Below, piece after piece: positions 21,914 through 30,806 of a stretch of DNA of 33,870 nucleotides. This DNA comes from a bacterium. GTDB taxonomy: Bacteria > Desulfobacterota > Binatia > HRBIN30 > CADEER01. The notes under the pieces were generated by a model that searched no databases, had not been told where the DNA came from, and was given only the letters and a program-made list of their open reading frames with translations. The stretch's first letter is position 1. Each line of letters begins with the position of its first letter. The stretch covers positions 1 through 33,870 of the forward strand of contig JAUIGL010000069.1 in assembly GCA_030430165.1 (NCBI GenBank), in the 5' to 3' direction. The position numbers and the translations under genes were made by a program.

Positions 21914-23275
21914 ATGAGCTGGATGAAACTGGTCGCTCTGGGGGCGGGATGTCTCGCCGTCGCTCTGATTGCTGGCTGTGGCGATGACGACGACGCTGCC
22001 CTGGCGGTTCCGGTGGTCGACGACGTCACCGACGAGACCGGGGATGGGATTGCGTTGATCGGTGAGAACCTCACCCTGCGCGGAGTGTTCGAGGGGGTCC
22101 TGCTGGTTCGCCTCGACGACGTCGAGGCGCCGGTGATCGCGCTCGAGGGCGACACCATGACGGTGCGGGTGCCTCCCGAGGTCGGCGCCGGCGAGCGACC
22201 GCTGGTGGTCGAGAACCTCAGCGGCATCAGTGAGCCGGTGTCGGTCGAGGTGCGCCGGTTGGCTTACACCGCCGACTTCGCCGATCTCGCGGTTTCGGTC
22301 CTCGACGTCGACGGCGCCAGCGTGACGCCGATCGGGACGGTGGCGGTCGACGCGCCGCCGGGGCCGTTTGCGATCGCCTTCACTCCGGACGGTCGCACGG
22401 CGGTGATCGCCTGCGGGGTCGGCTTTCTGCCCGACGAAATCATCGCCGCGCTGGCGCCGGGCTCGCCGCCGGGGGACTCGGTCGCGATCGTCGACGTCAT
22501 CGCCGGGGAGACCGTCGCCGTCATCCAGGTCGGCGAGGACAGCAAGCCGACCGGGGTCGCGGTGCACCCGGACGGCAACCCGGCTTACGTCACCAACTAC
22601 GCGGCGAGCACGGTGTCGGTGATCGATCTCGAGTCGAACACGCTGCTGCAGAACATCGACGTGCCGCGCCAGCCGGAGGAGATTGCGGTTCGCCCCGACG
22701 GCCAGGTGCTGCTGGTGAACTCGGTCGGCGGCACCGTGACCACGATCGACGTCGCGACCCTGGAGATTCTCGCCACGGTGGTGACCGGCGACAACGACCC
22801 GTCGGGGGTCGCCTGGTCGGCCGACGGCCGCACCGGTTACGTGACGCACTCCTTCACCGATCCCAGTTTCGAAGAAGACGGGACCTTGGTCTTGGTGGAC
22901 CTCAGCAACCCCGAGGATCCGCAGATCGTCGAGTCGATCGCCGACGATATCGGCCCGACGCCGTTCGACGTCGATGTCTCGCCGCTGGATGGTCGACTGC
23001 TGGTTACCAACCTCAACGTGATCTTCGACCCGATCTCGATTGGTCCCGGATCGGTCTCGCTGGTCGACCTGAGCGCCGAGCCGCCGGCGATCGAGGTGGT
23101 GGCCGTCGGAACGTCGCCGATCCACGGCGCCTTCACCGACGGCGGGCGGATCGCCCTGGTCGGCAATGGGCTGGCGCAGACGGTGTCGGTGCTGTCGATG
23201 GAGTCGGACAGCGTGCTCGAAACGGTGGCGCTGGGCTCGACGATCGGCCCGTCGGACGTCGCCGTGCAGCCCTGA
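21914..23275 (+). CDS. Beta-propeller (YVTN-type) lipoprotein with N-terminal IPT/TIG-like domain
   Basis: 453 residues. GTGAGGAGGA (21901-21910) fixes the ATG at 21914. A lipobox LIAGC makes Cys22 the lipidated residue, and Asp at +2 is absent, so outer-membrane sorting is expected. Residues 33-115 look like an IPT/TIG beta-sandwich (GENLTLRG, VRVPPEVGAGERPLVVEN). Residues 120-453 form a propeller of about seven blades with the repeating plan ..VAVHPDG..AYVTN....TVSVID....., as in surface YVTN proteins. No catalytic residues are evident; a binding or surface-scaffold role is likely. It is the first gene of the plus-strand series that continues to 30786. Confidence 0.85.
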   Translation: MSWMKLVALGAGCLAVALIAGCGDDDDAALAVPVVDDVTDETGDGIALIGENLTLRGVFEGVLLVRLDDVEAPVIALEGDTMTVRVPPEVGAGERPLVVENLSGISEPVSVEVRRLAYTADFADLAVSVLDVDGASVTPIGTVAVDAPPGPFAIAFTPDGRTAVIACGVGFLPDEIIAALAPGSPPGDSVAIVDVIAGETVAVIQVGEDSKPTGVAVHPDGNPAYVTNYAASTVSVIDLESNTLLQNIDVPRQPEEIAVRPDGQVLLVNSVGGTVTTIDVATLEILATVVTGDNDPSGVAWSADGRTGYVTHSFTDPSFEEDGTLVLVDLSNPEDPQIVESIADDIGPTPFDVDVSPLDGRLLVTNLNVIFDPISIGPGSVSLVDLSAEPPAIEVVAVGTSPIHGAFTDGGRIALVGNGLAQTVSVLSMESDSVLETVALGSTIGPSDVAVQP

Positions 23276-23300
23276 GCGCGACGGCCGGAGCCCGCTCCGC

Positions 23301-25085
23301 GTGTCCCGGGACACGAACCCCGGGAGCGGCCTCGCGCGGCCGCTCCCGGATGCGCTGCGCCTCGGCGGCGCGGCGCTGTGCGTATTCGCCTTTCTGTGGA
23401 CTTTTGAGCCCAGCGTGCACGCCTGGACCCCGGTGCTCGCCTGGCTGGCGGCGATCGCGCTTTGCGGCGGGCAGGCGCGCGCCTGGCTCGGTCCGGCCGA
23501 GCGACGAGACGGCTTCGACGCTTGCGACCGGCGTCTGCTGCTGGCGTTCCTGGCGCTGTTCGCCGCCTGCTGGCTGCCGTTCTACGCCGACTGGCGCTGG
23601 GCCTACACCGGCGACTCGCTGACCTGGTACTGGGTGGCCGAGGACTCGGCCCGGCACGGCCTGCACCGCTCGCTGCTCAGCGTCGTCGGCGTCGATCACC
23701 ACTTCACCTATCTGCACTCGCTGGCATCGAACGTTTTGCAGTTCGTCGGCGAGCCGTCGTTGTTGGCGCATCGACTGGGAAAGCTGGCCGTCACCTGCGC
23801 CTCGCTGGCGGCGATCTACGCCTTCTTTCGCCTGGTCCTGGAGCGGTCCTGGGCGGCGACTCTCCTGTTCTGCGTCGCCTGCAACTACGTGTTCTTGTGG
23901 TTCTCTTACGTCAGCTACGGGCACATCGACAGCTTCCTCTTCTACTATGGGGTGTTGGCGCTGGCGGTGCTCGGTCTGCGCGACGGCGCCGATTGGCGGA
24001 TCTGGTTCGGCGCCGGTCTGGTAGGCGGCTTTGCCGCCTACTTCACGCAGACCTCGTGGTCGGGAGTGCTCGCTGGCGGGGCCGCGCTGGTTGTCGCGGC
24101 AGTACGCCAGCAGCGTTGGTCGCGGCTGCTGGTTGCCGTGGCGACGGCGGTCCTCGTGGTGTTGCCACTGCTGCTGCAGTGGGAAGCGTTTTGGAGCGAC
24201 ATCATCGGCAAGCAGGCGCGCCCGGTGCTGTCGCTGGAGTACGTCGGGCGCATCGCGCGCGAGATCGTCGTCTATCCGTTCCGTTCGCGAACCGTCGGGC
24301 TCGGTGTCGCCGGACCGATCCTGCAGCCGCCGCTCGGCGTCTCGTACGCGATCGGCCTGATGATCGCGGTGGTAACTGTGGTGCCGGCGGCGCGGCGGCG
24401 GCTCGGCGTGCCGCCGGCGGTGCCGTGGTTGCTGGGGCTGTTTGTCTTCGAGGTCGTTCTCTTGGCGTTGACCAACAACGCCTATCTGACCGCCTCGACC
24501 AAACGGCTGTACAGTCTGATCCCGCTCTACGTTCTGTTTGCCGTGCTGCCGTTGGGGCTGGCGGCGCGGTTGCTATCGGCCCATTCGCCGCGGGCGCCGT
24601 TGATTCTGGCGCCGCTGGTGCTGCTGTACGGCGTCGGCAACCTGGCGGTGATGGCCGACCCGCTGCCGCAACAGTACGGCTTCAACGCGATGGATGGCCT
24701 GGTCGAGGTCGCCCAGAGATTTGGCGATGACGGGGTGACCGTGTTTACGACGAAGCGGGATCTGGAGGCTCACCGTGGAGGTCTGCTCGACCGCATGTAC
24801 GGGCTCGACGGCGTCGTTCGAGTGCGCGCCGACTGGGACGAGGGCTCGCTGTCGCGCGCTTGTGGAAGTTCCCGGGTCGTCTGCTTCGACGAATCGATGG
24901 AACGAGTCGAGCCATGGGGCTCGGTCGATGAAGCCGCCGCGCGGTTGCGAGAGCTCTTCCTGCTCAACTCGTACGAGCTGCGTTGCTTTGCCTGCCCTCC
25001 AGCAGGCCACCCGGGCGCTGGGTCCTCCAGGCAAATCCGACCACCTCGCGTTCGCTTGACCCCGGGCGGCCAATCATTAGGCTGA
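23301..25085 (+). CDS. GT-C-type multi-spanning membrane protein, probable glycosyltransferase
   Basis: 594 residues from GTG 23301. The open frame reaches back to 23166, but that part overlaps the propeller gene in another frame and looks like a shadow. There are about eleven helices. The first large extracytoplasmic loop has YTGDSLTWYW and then GVDHHFTYLHSLASNVL, with acidic and His residues where GT-C enzymes (ArnT/PMT-like, using polyprenyl-phosphate sugars) carry their catalytic Asp. The C-terminal 120 residues form a soluble tail with several Cys. It begins 25 nt after the propeller gene and ends 6 nt before the next gene. A role in glycosylating surface lipid or protein is inferred; the exact start and family are uncertain. 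Confidence 0.65.
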   Translation: MSRDTNPGSGLARPLPDALRLGGAALCVFAFLWTFEPSVHAWTPVLAWLAAIALCGGQARAWLGPAERRDGFDACDRRLLLAFLALFAACWLPFYADWRWAYTGDSLTWYWVAEDSARHGLHRSLLSVVGVDHHFTYLHSLASNVLQFVGEPSLLAHRLGKLAVTCASLAAIYAFFRLVLERSWAATLLFCVACNYVFLWFSYVSYGHIDSFLFYYGVLALAVLGLRDGADWRIWFGAGLVGGFAAYFTQTSWSGVLAGGAALVVAAVRQQRWSRLLVAVATAVLVVLPLLLQWEAFWSDIIGKQARPVLSLEYVGRIAREIVVYPFRSRTVGLGVAGPILQPPLGVSYAIGLMIAVVTVVPAARRRLGVPPAVPWLLGLFVFEVVLLALTNNAYLTASTKRLYSLIPLYVLFAVLPLGLAARLLSAHSPRAPLILAPLVLLYGVGNLAVMADPLPQQYGFNAMDGLVEVAQRFGDDGVTVFTTKRDLEAHRGGLLDRMYGLDGVVRVRADWDEGSLSRACGSSRVVCFDESMERVEPWGSVDEAAARLRELFLLNSYELRCFACPPAGHPGAGSSRQIRPPRVRLTPGGQSLG

Positions 25086-25091
25086 CGGGTT

Positions 25092-25424
25092 ATGATCTCT
25101 CACAAAACGACGATCCTACTGATCGCGCTGTTGTGCTCGGTGGTCGCGGCCTTTGCCGCGCCGGGCGCCTCCGAGCAGCCGAGTGACGGCGCCCTGATCC
25201 TCGCGCACGACGATGGGACGCGCGGCGGCGAGCTCGAGCCGCGCTATACCCCGGCGCCGGTCGAGCAGCCGAGTAGCTACAACTCGAGCTACATCTTCGG
25301 CATGACCCGGGGCGTCGCGGAGTCGACGATCCACCCGGCCGGCAAGGTGCCGTTGTTCGTGCTCACGGTGCCACTCGACCTCGTGTTCCTGCCGTTCGCG
25401 GCGATTGGAGGACTATTCGGATGA
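25092..25424 (+). CDS. Small exported protein, YceK/YidQ-like C-terminus
   Basis: 110 residues. A signal peptide (1-23) ends AFAAP; it has no lipobox Cys, unlike typical YceK. A low-complexity middle leads to a conserved-looking C-terminus: YIFGMTRGVAES, then HPAGKVPLFVLTVPLDLVFLPF, close in plan to the membrane-proximal end of YceK/YidQ (DUF1375) proteins. Its stop (TGA 25422-25424) overlaps the ATG of the LpoB-like gene at 25421, so translation is coupled. The function is unknown; association with the LpoB-like lipoprotein is implied by the overlap. Confidence 0.7.
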   Translation: MISHKTTILLIALLCSVVAAFAAPGASEQPSDGALILAHDDGTRGGELEPRYTPAPVEQPSSYNSSYIFGMTRGVAESTIHPAGKVPLFVLTVPLDLVFLPFAAIGGLFG

Positions 25425-26050
25425 TGGGCTGGATCTCGCGCTACACGCGTCCACTGGTGGCGATCGCCGCGGTGGCCGCGCTCGTTTTCGTCGCCGGCTG
25501 TTCCGCGCGGGCGGTGCGCGGCGGGCCCGGCACCGCCAATCCCGACCTCGATCGCGCGGCGATGAGCACGACCCTCGACCGCGACGACATCACCTATCTG
25601 GTCGACGATTACCTGTCGCGGCTCGAGACCTCGCGCTTCTGGCAGCAGGACGTCAAGGCCGAGGAGCCGCCTCCGATCGTCGCCATCTGGCCGATCCGCA
25701 ACGCGACGACGCAGCATCTCGACGACCAGATGCTGACCCTGCTCTCCTCGATCGAGACGGCTCTGGTCAACACCAACGAGGTGCGGGTGGTCGACCGCAG
25801 CAGCCAGGAGCAGTTGGCGCGGGAGATCGGCGTCCAGCACGGCGCCATGTTCGATCCGGCGACGGCGCAGAGGATGGGCAAGCAGCTCGGCGCCCAGTAC
25901 TTCTTCACCGGCAAGATCACATCCGTCGACGAGCGCCTCAACAACCAGCGCCGGGTGCAGTACACCCTGTTTCTGCAGGTGCTGGAGATCGAGACCGGTT
26001 TGATTCGCTTCCAGAACGAGGTGACTCGCTCCAAAGCGCTGACGCGTTGA
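25421..26050 (+). CDS. LpoB-like lipoprotein (penicillin-binding-protein activator family)
   Basis: 209 residues, with ATG 25421 or the directly following ATG 25424 as start. A lipobox FVAGC gives Cys27. After a disordered stretch (30-55) comes the LpoB fold: PPPIVAIWPIRNATTQHLD (about 83-101), NTNEVRVVDRSSQEQLARE (about 117-135) and GAQYFFTGKITSVDE (about 156-170), all characteristic of the family. In Enterobacteria LpoB reaches through peptidoglycan to activate PBP1b; the linker here is short, so the reach and the partner may differ. The set of a small protein, an LpoB-like and a COG3014-like lipoprotein recalls the COG3014-LpoB-YcfL clusters of gammaproteobacteria. Confidence 0.88.
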   Translation: MMGWISRYTRPLVAIAAVAALVFVAGCSARAVRGGPGTANPDLDRAAMSTTLDRDDITYLVDDYLSRLETSRFWQQDVKAEEPPPIVAIWPIRNATTQHLDDQMLTLLSSIETALVNTNEVRVVDRSSQEQLAREIGVQHGAMFDPATAQRMGKQLGAQYFFTGKITSVDERLNNQRRVQYTLFLQVLEIETGLIRFQNEVTRSKALTR

Positions 26051-26130
26051 ACGCGACCTTCTGGCTGGCGAGCTCTGTCTTCGACTAGATCGCAGCGCTC
26101 ACCGGGCCGCGTTGCGAGAGGATCTGCGGC

Positions 26131-27480
26131 ATGGAGCGTGGATTGGGGTTGCGTGTCGGTGGCGCGCCTGCGCTCGCCGTGGTCCTTGCCGTGGCCGCGT
26201 CCGGTTGCGCGACCTACTCCGACCGGATGGCCTCGGCGATGCGCTCGAGCGCAGTCGGGGACTACGGCTCTGCCGTGGCGTCGATCGACTCGGCGCTCGA
26301 CGTCGAGTCCGGGGCAGAGCTGCCGCAAACCTGGAACGGGGATCGGGCGCTGGCCGTGCTCGAACGCTCGAGCCTGCAGCAGGCGAGCGAGCAGTTCGAA
26401 GATTCGGCGCGCGGTATGTCGGCCGCAGAGGCCGAGCTCGAGGTGCTCGACCTCAGCGCCGACCCGGTCGGGACCTTTTCCAGCTACGTGTACAGCGACA
26501 GCTCGCGGACCTATCGCTCGCCGCCGAGCGAACGGCTCTCGCTGAACGCGCTCAATCTGCTCAACTACCTCGCCCGCGGCGATCTCGAGGGGGCGGCGGT
26601 GGAGGCGCGGCGTTTCCAGGTGATGCGCGACTACCTGGATTCGATCAACGTCGAAGCGAGCGGTCCGGCGGCAATTGGCACCTACATGGCGGGCTTCGTC
26701 TTCGAGCACCGCGGCGAAGGCGATCGCGCGCTGCGCTACTACGACGAGACGCTGACGATCAGGCGCCTGCAGTCGCTGGTCGTGCCGGTCAACCGGCTGG
26801 CGCGCTTCAACCCCTATCGCGGCGCCGGCGTCGACCAGGTGATCTCCGGCGACGTCGACACCGCCGCCTGGGGCCGGCCCGCCGGGGAGATTCTCGTCGT
26901 CGTCAACGCCGGCCGTGTGCCGCACAAGGTGCCGGAGCGAATCCCGGTCGGCGCCGCGGTCGGCATCGCCGGCAGTATTCTCACCGACAGCTTCGACCCG
27001 CTCAAATACGGAGCGACCAAGGTGGTCGTGTACCCGGCATTGGTCACCACCCCGAGCGTGCTCGGCGCGCCGTCGCTCGAGATCGACGGCGCAGCGGCGC
27101 CGCTCGAGATGCTGGTCGACCTCGGCAGTGCCATTCGCGAGGAGTACGAGGACCTCAAGCCGCGCATTATGGCAGCGGCGCTCAGCCGAATGGCGGTGCG
27201 CGCCGCGGCGGCCGAGGGGGTGCGCGCTGCCGGAAGACAGGAAAGCGACGCACTCGGCGACGCCTTGAGCATCGTCACCGAGGGGATTCTGGTGGCGCTC
27301 GATCGGCCGGACACCCGCTCGTGGATGATGCTGCCGGATCGGGTGCTGGTCGCGCGGGTGCCGGTCGCACCGGGAACCCACGAGGTCGCGGTTCGTTTCG
27401 GTTCGGTGGTCACGCGCAAGAGCGTGGTCGAGATCGAACCGGGCGGATTCGCCGCCGTCGTCGTCGCCGAGCCCAGGTGA
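26131..27480 (+). CDS. COG3014-like lipoprotein with helical-repeat N-terminal part
   Basis: 449 residues. GAGAGGA (26116-26122) precedes the ATG. A lipobox AASGC gives Cys26. Residues 30-215 are helical and TPR-like: GDYGSAVASIDSAL, LNYLARGDLEGAAVEARRFQ, HRGEGDRALRYYDETL. From about 250 a beta-rich part begins with GEILVVVNAGRVPHKVPERIPV, the signature of COG3014 proteins, and ends with VPVAPGTHEVAVRFG. It follows the LpoB-like gene by 80 nt, and the pairing is known from other Gram-negatives, pointing to cell-wall growth or envelope stability. The molecular role is not known for the family. Confidence 0.8.
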   Translation: MERGLGLRVGGAPALAVVLAVAASGCATYSDRMASAMRSSAVGDYGSAVASIDSALDVESGAELPQTWNGDRALAVLERSSLQQASEQFEDSARGMSAAEAELEVLDLSADPVGTFSSYVYSDSSRTYRSPPSERLSLNALNLLNYLARGDLEGAAVEARRFQVMRDYLDSINVEASGPAAIGTYMAGFVFEHRGEGDRALRYYDETLTIRRLQSLVVPVNRLARFNPYRGAGVDQVISGDVDTAAWGRPAGEILVVVNAGRVPHKVPERIPVGAAVGIAGSILTDSFDPLKYGATKVVVYPALVTTPSVLGAPSLEIDGAAAPLEMLVDLGSAIREEYEDLKPRIMAAALSRMAVRAAAAEGVRAAGRQESDALGDALSIVTEGILVALDRPDTRSWMMLPDRVLVARVPVAPGTHEVAVRFGSVVTRKSVVEIEPGGFAAVVVAEPR

Positions 27481-27488
27481 GGTCCCCG

Positions 27489-27509
27489 GCTCGCGCGACC
27501 CGGGCGAGC
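27489..27509. other. Hairpin before the TonB-dependent receptor gene
   Basis: GCTCGC and GCGAGC form a perfect 6-bp stem with a 9-nt loop, 39 nt before the receptor start. It may weaken read-through from the lipoprotein genes; no T-run is present. Confidence 0.3.
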
Positions 27510-27547
27510 TTGCAAAGGACGGATCGGCTGGTCGAGAATGCGCCGCC

Positions 27548-29833
27548 ATGGGGGGGGTGCAGTTGGGGCGGCGCGTCGTGGCGACGTCGGTCTTCGCGGT
27601 GGTGGCGTTCGGCTCGAGCGGCCCGGCGCAGGAGGAGGCGCCGCGGAGCCGCGGTCTCGAGGAGATCGTGGTTACCGCCACCAAGCGTGCCGAGAACCTG
27701 CAGGACGTGCCGATCTCGGTCACCGCGATCAGCGGCGACGCTCTGGATGCAGCGCAGGAGAACGAGCTGTCGCGGATCAGCAAGTTCGATCCCAGCTTTC
27801 GCTTCATCGATTCGGGTAGCGACGTGGCGCGCAACATCTCGATCCGCGGCGTCGGCACCAACACCTTCAGCCGCGGTGTCGAGCAGTCGGTTGGCACCGC
27901 GGTCGACGGGATGGTCTCCGATTCTCTGGCTTCGTCGCTGCTCGATTTCGGCGACGTCGAACGCATCGAGGTGCTGCGCGGACCCCAAGGGTTGCTGTTC
28001 GGCAAGAACGCCTCGGCCGGACTGCTCAACATCATCACCCGCCGGCCGACCTACGATTTCGAGGCCGGGCTCAACGCCAGCTGGGCCGACGGCAACGAGA
28101 TCAAGCTGAACGGCTTTCTCTCCGGCCCGCTCTACGAGGACAAGCTGGCGGGTCGGATCTCCTTCTTCCGCAACAAGCGCGATCCGTACATCGAGAACCT
28201 CGGCGGGCGCGATACGAACGACCGCGACGAGTGGGCGCTGCGCGGCAAGCTCGAGTTTCGCCCGACCGACGATATCGACATTCTGTTCACCTACGCGCAC
28301 GCCGAGCGCAGTCCGCAGTGTTGCGGCGGGCCCGCGGTTCGCGTCGTCCCCGGCGGCATTGCCGACCAGGCGGGGGTGCCGCGCGGCGGCGAGAACGACG
28401 TCATCGACAATGGCGCCGAGTCGTGGAACGTGACCCGTCTCAACACGTACATCCTCGACGCCACCTGGCAGATCGGCGACTACTCTCTCACCTCGATCAC
28501 CGGGTATACGGACGGTTACGGGTCGGCTGACGCCCGACTCCTGTTTCCCTTCGAGTCGACCGGCTTTCTCGATCCGAATCTGGCGGTGTCGGAGATCCAA
28601 TTGGTGACCCAGGAGCTGCGGCTCACCTCGCCGGTCGGCGAGATGTTCGAATGGATCGGCGGGTTCTACTTCTACGAGAAGAAAGAGGACTTCTCGCTGC
28701 AGCGGAACGTCGACCTGTTCTACATCGGAGCTGCAACCGCGCCCGACACCTTCGGCGCCTCGCTGCTCAACTACGTGCGCTACACCAACACCTCGCTCGC
28801 TCTGTTCGGCAACCTGACCTGGAACGCGACCGATTGGGCGCGGCTGACCGCCGGCCTCCGCTGGAACTACGACGACGTCAGCACGGCGCAGGTGGTCGAC
28901 TACGACCCAAACGCGTTTCCGATGACGGTCCCCGAGGCGCCGCCCGGGGAAGACCGGGCGACGCTCGACGACCACGGAATCTCGTGGCGGGTCACCGGTG
29001 AGATCGACGTGGCGGAGGACGCGATGCTGTTCGCCAGCGCGGCGCAGGGATACAAGGGGCCTGCGGCGAACACCTTGCCGACCGGAGTTCGCGCGGTCGA
29101 GCCGATCATCGCGCCGGAGATCCCGACGAATTTCGAGATCGGCATCAAGTCGGAGTGGTGGGAAAGCCGGCTGCGCGCCAACGCGTCGCTCTTCTATACG
29201 GAGTTCAAGGACTTCCAGACCGCGGCGACGAGGATCGATCCGACCACGGAGCTGCTCGGCTTCTTTCTCGCCAACGCCGGCAGTCTCGAAACCAAGGGTG
29301 TCGAGGTCGAGCTGGTCGGCCAGGTCCTGCCGAACCTGACCTTGAGCTTCGTCGGCGCATACATCGATGCCGTCTACGAAGAGTACGAGGGAGCGCCCTG
29401 TTACCAGGGGCAGACCGAGGCAGAGGGCTGTATTCCGGGCGAGGTCGAAGGCGGGGGGTCGCAGGACCTTTCGGGAACGCAGTTGGGCAACTCGCCGGAT
29501 TGGTCGTTCACCGCGGGGGGGCTCTACACCCACCCGATCACCGACGACTGGAACGGTTACCTGCTCGGCTCGTACGTGTGGCGCGACACCATGATCACCG
29601 GCACGACCGGCAGCCCGCGCACCCGCGTCGATTCCTACGGCGAGATGGATGCCGGCCTCGGCGTGTCGTCGGCCGACGGGCGCTGGGGGCTCCAGGTGTT
29701 CGTCAAGAACATGTTCGATACGTTCTACGAGACCGGCGCGGCGCCGATCGACGTCGTCGGCATCGATCGCACCCACATCCTGGCGTATACCTACAAGCGT
29801 CGGGTCGGCGTCGCGGCGAGCTTCCGCTTCTGA
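27548..29833 (+). CDS. TonB-dependent outer-membrane receptor
   Basis: 761 residues. A weakly hydrophobic signal (1-28, ending GPAQ) is followed by a TonB-box-like EEIVVTATKR (38-47). The plug domain has ISIRGVGTNTF and VERIEVLRGPQGLLFGKNASAGLLNIITRRP (about 138-168). The barrel runs to a C-terminal VAASFRF with terminal Phe. The plug style matches the large receptor group of sphingomonad and caulobacter type, which takes up varied hydrophobic or chelated substrates; no siderophore genes are nearby. The start codon is followed by a G-run (27550-27557, eight G). With one G fewer, the ATG at 27538 would read in frame. No Shine-Dalgarno sequence is obvious. An SDR gene follows and may process the imported compound. 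Confidence 0.92.
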   Translation: MGGVQLGRRVVATSVFAVVAFGSSGPAQEEAPRSRGLEEIVVTATKRAENLQDVPISVTAISGDALDAAQENELSRISKFDPSFRFIDSGSDVARNISIRGVGTNTFSRGVEQSVGTAVDGMVSDSLASSLLDFGDVERIEVLRGPQGLLFGKNASAGLLNIITRRPTYDFEAGLNASWADGNEIKLNGFLSGPLYEDKLAGRISFFRNKRDPYIENLGGRDTNDRDEWALRGKLEFRPTDDIDILFTYAHAERSPQCCGGPAVRVVPGGIADQAGVPRGGENDVIDNGAESWNVTRLNTYILDATWQIGDYSLTSITGYTDGYGSADARLLFPFESTGFLDPNLAVSEIQLVTQELRLTSPVGEMFEWIGGFYFYEKKEDFSLQRNVDLFYIGAATAPDTFGASLLNYVRYTNTSLALFGNLTWNATDWARLTAGLRWNYDDVSTAQVVDYDPNAFPMTVPEAPPGEDRATLDDHGISWRVTGEIDVAEDAMLFASAAQGYKGPAANTLPTGVRAVEPIIAPEIPTNFEIGIKSEWWESRLRANASLFYTEFKDFQTAATRIDPTTELLGFFLANAGSLETKGVEVELVGQVLPNLTLSFVGAYIDAVYEEYEGAPCYQGQTEAEGCIPGEVEGGGSQDLSGTQLGNSPDWSFTAGGLYTHPITDDWNGYLLGSYVWRDTMITGTTGSPRTRVDSYGEMDAGLGVSSADGRWGLQVFVKNMFDTFYETGAAPIDVVGIDRTHILAYTYKRRVGVAASFRF

Positions 29834-29878
29834 AGCGAGGTCTTGGTCGAGCCGAACCGTTGGTCGAAGGGAGAGAAC

Positions 29879-29914
29879 GTGAGCGCAATCGCAGTCAGGG
29901 CGTGGGTCGGATGA
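29879..29914 (+). other. Possible 11-codon leader ORF overlapping the SDR start
   Basis: The reading frame GTG...GGATGA encodes MSAIAVRAWVG and has a strong upstream GAAGGGAGAGA. Its TGA overlaps the ATG of the SDR (ATGA). It could couple translation of the SDR or be chance; no homology is claimed. Confidence 0.3.
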
Positions 29915-30786
29915 GCGACGTCGATTTGAGCGGCAAGGTTTGCATGGTGACCGGCGCGACCAGCGGGATCGGGCAGGCGGCCGCGGTGGCGCTGGCGTCG
30001 GCCGGCGCCGAGCTGGTCCTGGTCGCGCGCAGCCGCGAGCGCGCCGAACGCGCGGTGCGCGAGATTCGCGACGCGTCCGGCAACGACCGCATCGACGTGC
30101 TGCTCGGCGACCTGTCGGTCCAGACTGACATCCGGCGGGTTGCGGCCGAGTTTCTCGACTCGGGCCGGCCCTTGCACGTTCTGCTCAACAACGCGGGTGT
30201 GTTCATGTTGCAGCGCGAGGAGACGGTCGACGGGCTGGAGACGACCTTCGCGGTCAATCATCTCGGCTACTTCCTGCTGACCAAGCTGTTGCTGGACCGC
30301 CTGTTGGAGAGCGCGCCGGCGCGAATCGTCAACGTCGCTTCGGGGGCGCATGCGTACTCCGGCGGACGCCTCGACTTCGACGACCTGCAGAGCCGCGGCG
30401 GTTACGCCGCGATGAAAGTCTACGCCAAGTCGAAGCTGGCCAACATCCTGTTCACCCGCGAGCTGGCGCGGCGCGTCGAGGGCAAGGGGGTGACGGTCAA
30501 CTGCCTCCATCCCGGCATGGTGGGCAGCAACCTGGCTACCAACAACGGCTTTCTCGGTCGCCTGGCGATGACCCTGGTGCGGCCGTTCGCGCGCTCGAAC
30601 GAGAAGGGTGCCGAGACCGCGGTCTATCTCTGCGTTTCGGATGACGTCGCCGAGGCGACCGGTGGCTACTACTACAACTGCAAGCAGGCGTGGCCGAAGA
30701 GCTTCGCCCAGAACGACGACGATGCGGCGCGCCTGTGGCAGGAAAGCGAACGCCTGTGCTCGGGGTCCGCGGCGCCCGCCACCTGA
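29911..30786 (+). CDS. Short-chain dehydrogenase, retinol-dehydrogenase-like
   Basis: 291 residues. TGATSGIG at 14-21, VLVARSRER with Arg40 and Arg42 (an NADP-type selectivity patch), NNAG at 93-96, Ser144, and Tyr171 with Lys175 in YAKSKLAN. The overall pattern (NHLGYFLLTKLLLDRL, LHPGMVGSNL) matches the retinol dehydrogenase/WW-oxidoreductase-like branch, which acts on bulky lipophilic alcohols and ketones. ATG 29911 is used here and GTG 29902 is in frame just upstream. The best ribosome-binding site (GAAGGGAGAGA) belongs to an 11-codon open frame, GTG 29879 to TGA 29914, that overlaps this ATG. The gene lies 77 nt after the receptor gene, suggesting joint use of the imported substrate. Confidence 0.88.
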   Translation: MSDVDLSGKVCMVTGATSGIGQAAAVALASAGAELVLVARSRERAERAVREIRDASGNDRIDVLLGDLSVQTDIRRVAAEFLDSGRPLHVLLNNAGVFMLQREETVDGLETTFAVNHLGYFLLTKLLLDRLLESAPARIVNVASGAHAYSGGRLDFDDLQSRGGYAAMKVYAKSKLANILFTRELARRVEGKGVTVNCLHPGMVGSNLATNNGFLGRLAMTLVRPFARSNEKGAETAVYLCVSDDVAEATGGYYYNCKQAWPKSFAQNDDDAARLWQESERLCSGSAAPAT

Positions 30787-30806
30787 GTCGGCCCGGGGCG
30801 ATGTCC

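Noticed and set aside
23166..23300. Extended start of the GT-C-like gene at 23166
   Set aside because: It overlaps the propeller gene and reads as Arg/Trp/Cys-rich shadow sequence; GTG 23301 gives a sensible first helix.
25609..28038. Minus-strand frame of 809 codons across three lipoprotein/receptor genes
   Set aside because: It spans the boundaries of real plus-strand genes and has no motif of its own.
27410..29776. Minus-strand frame of 788 codons opposite the TonB-dependent receptor
   Set aside because: It is an antisense shadow: low-complexity composition, no recognisable domain, and the opposite strand has clear plug and barrel motifs.
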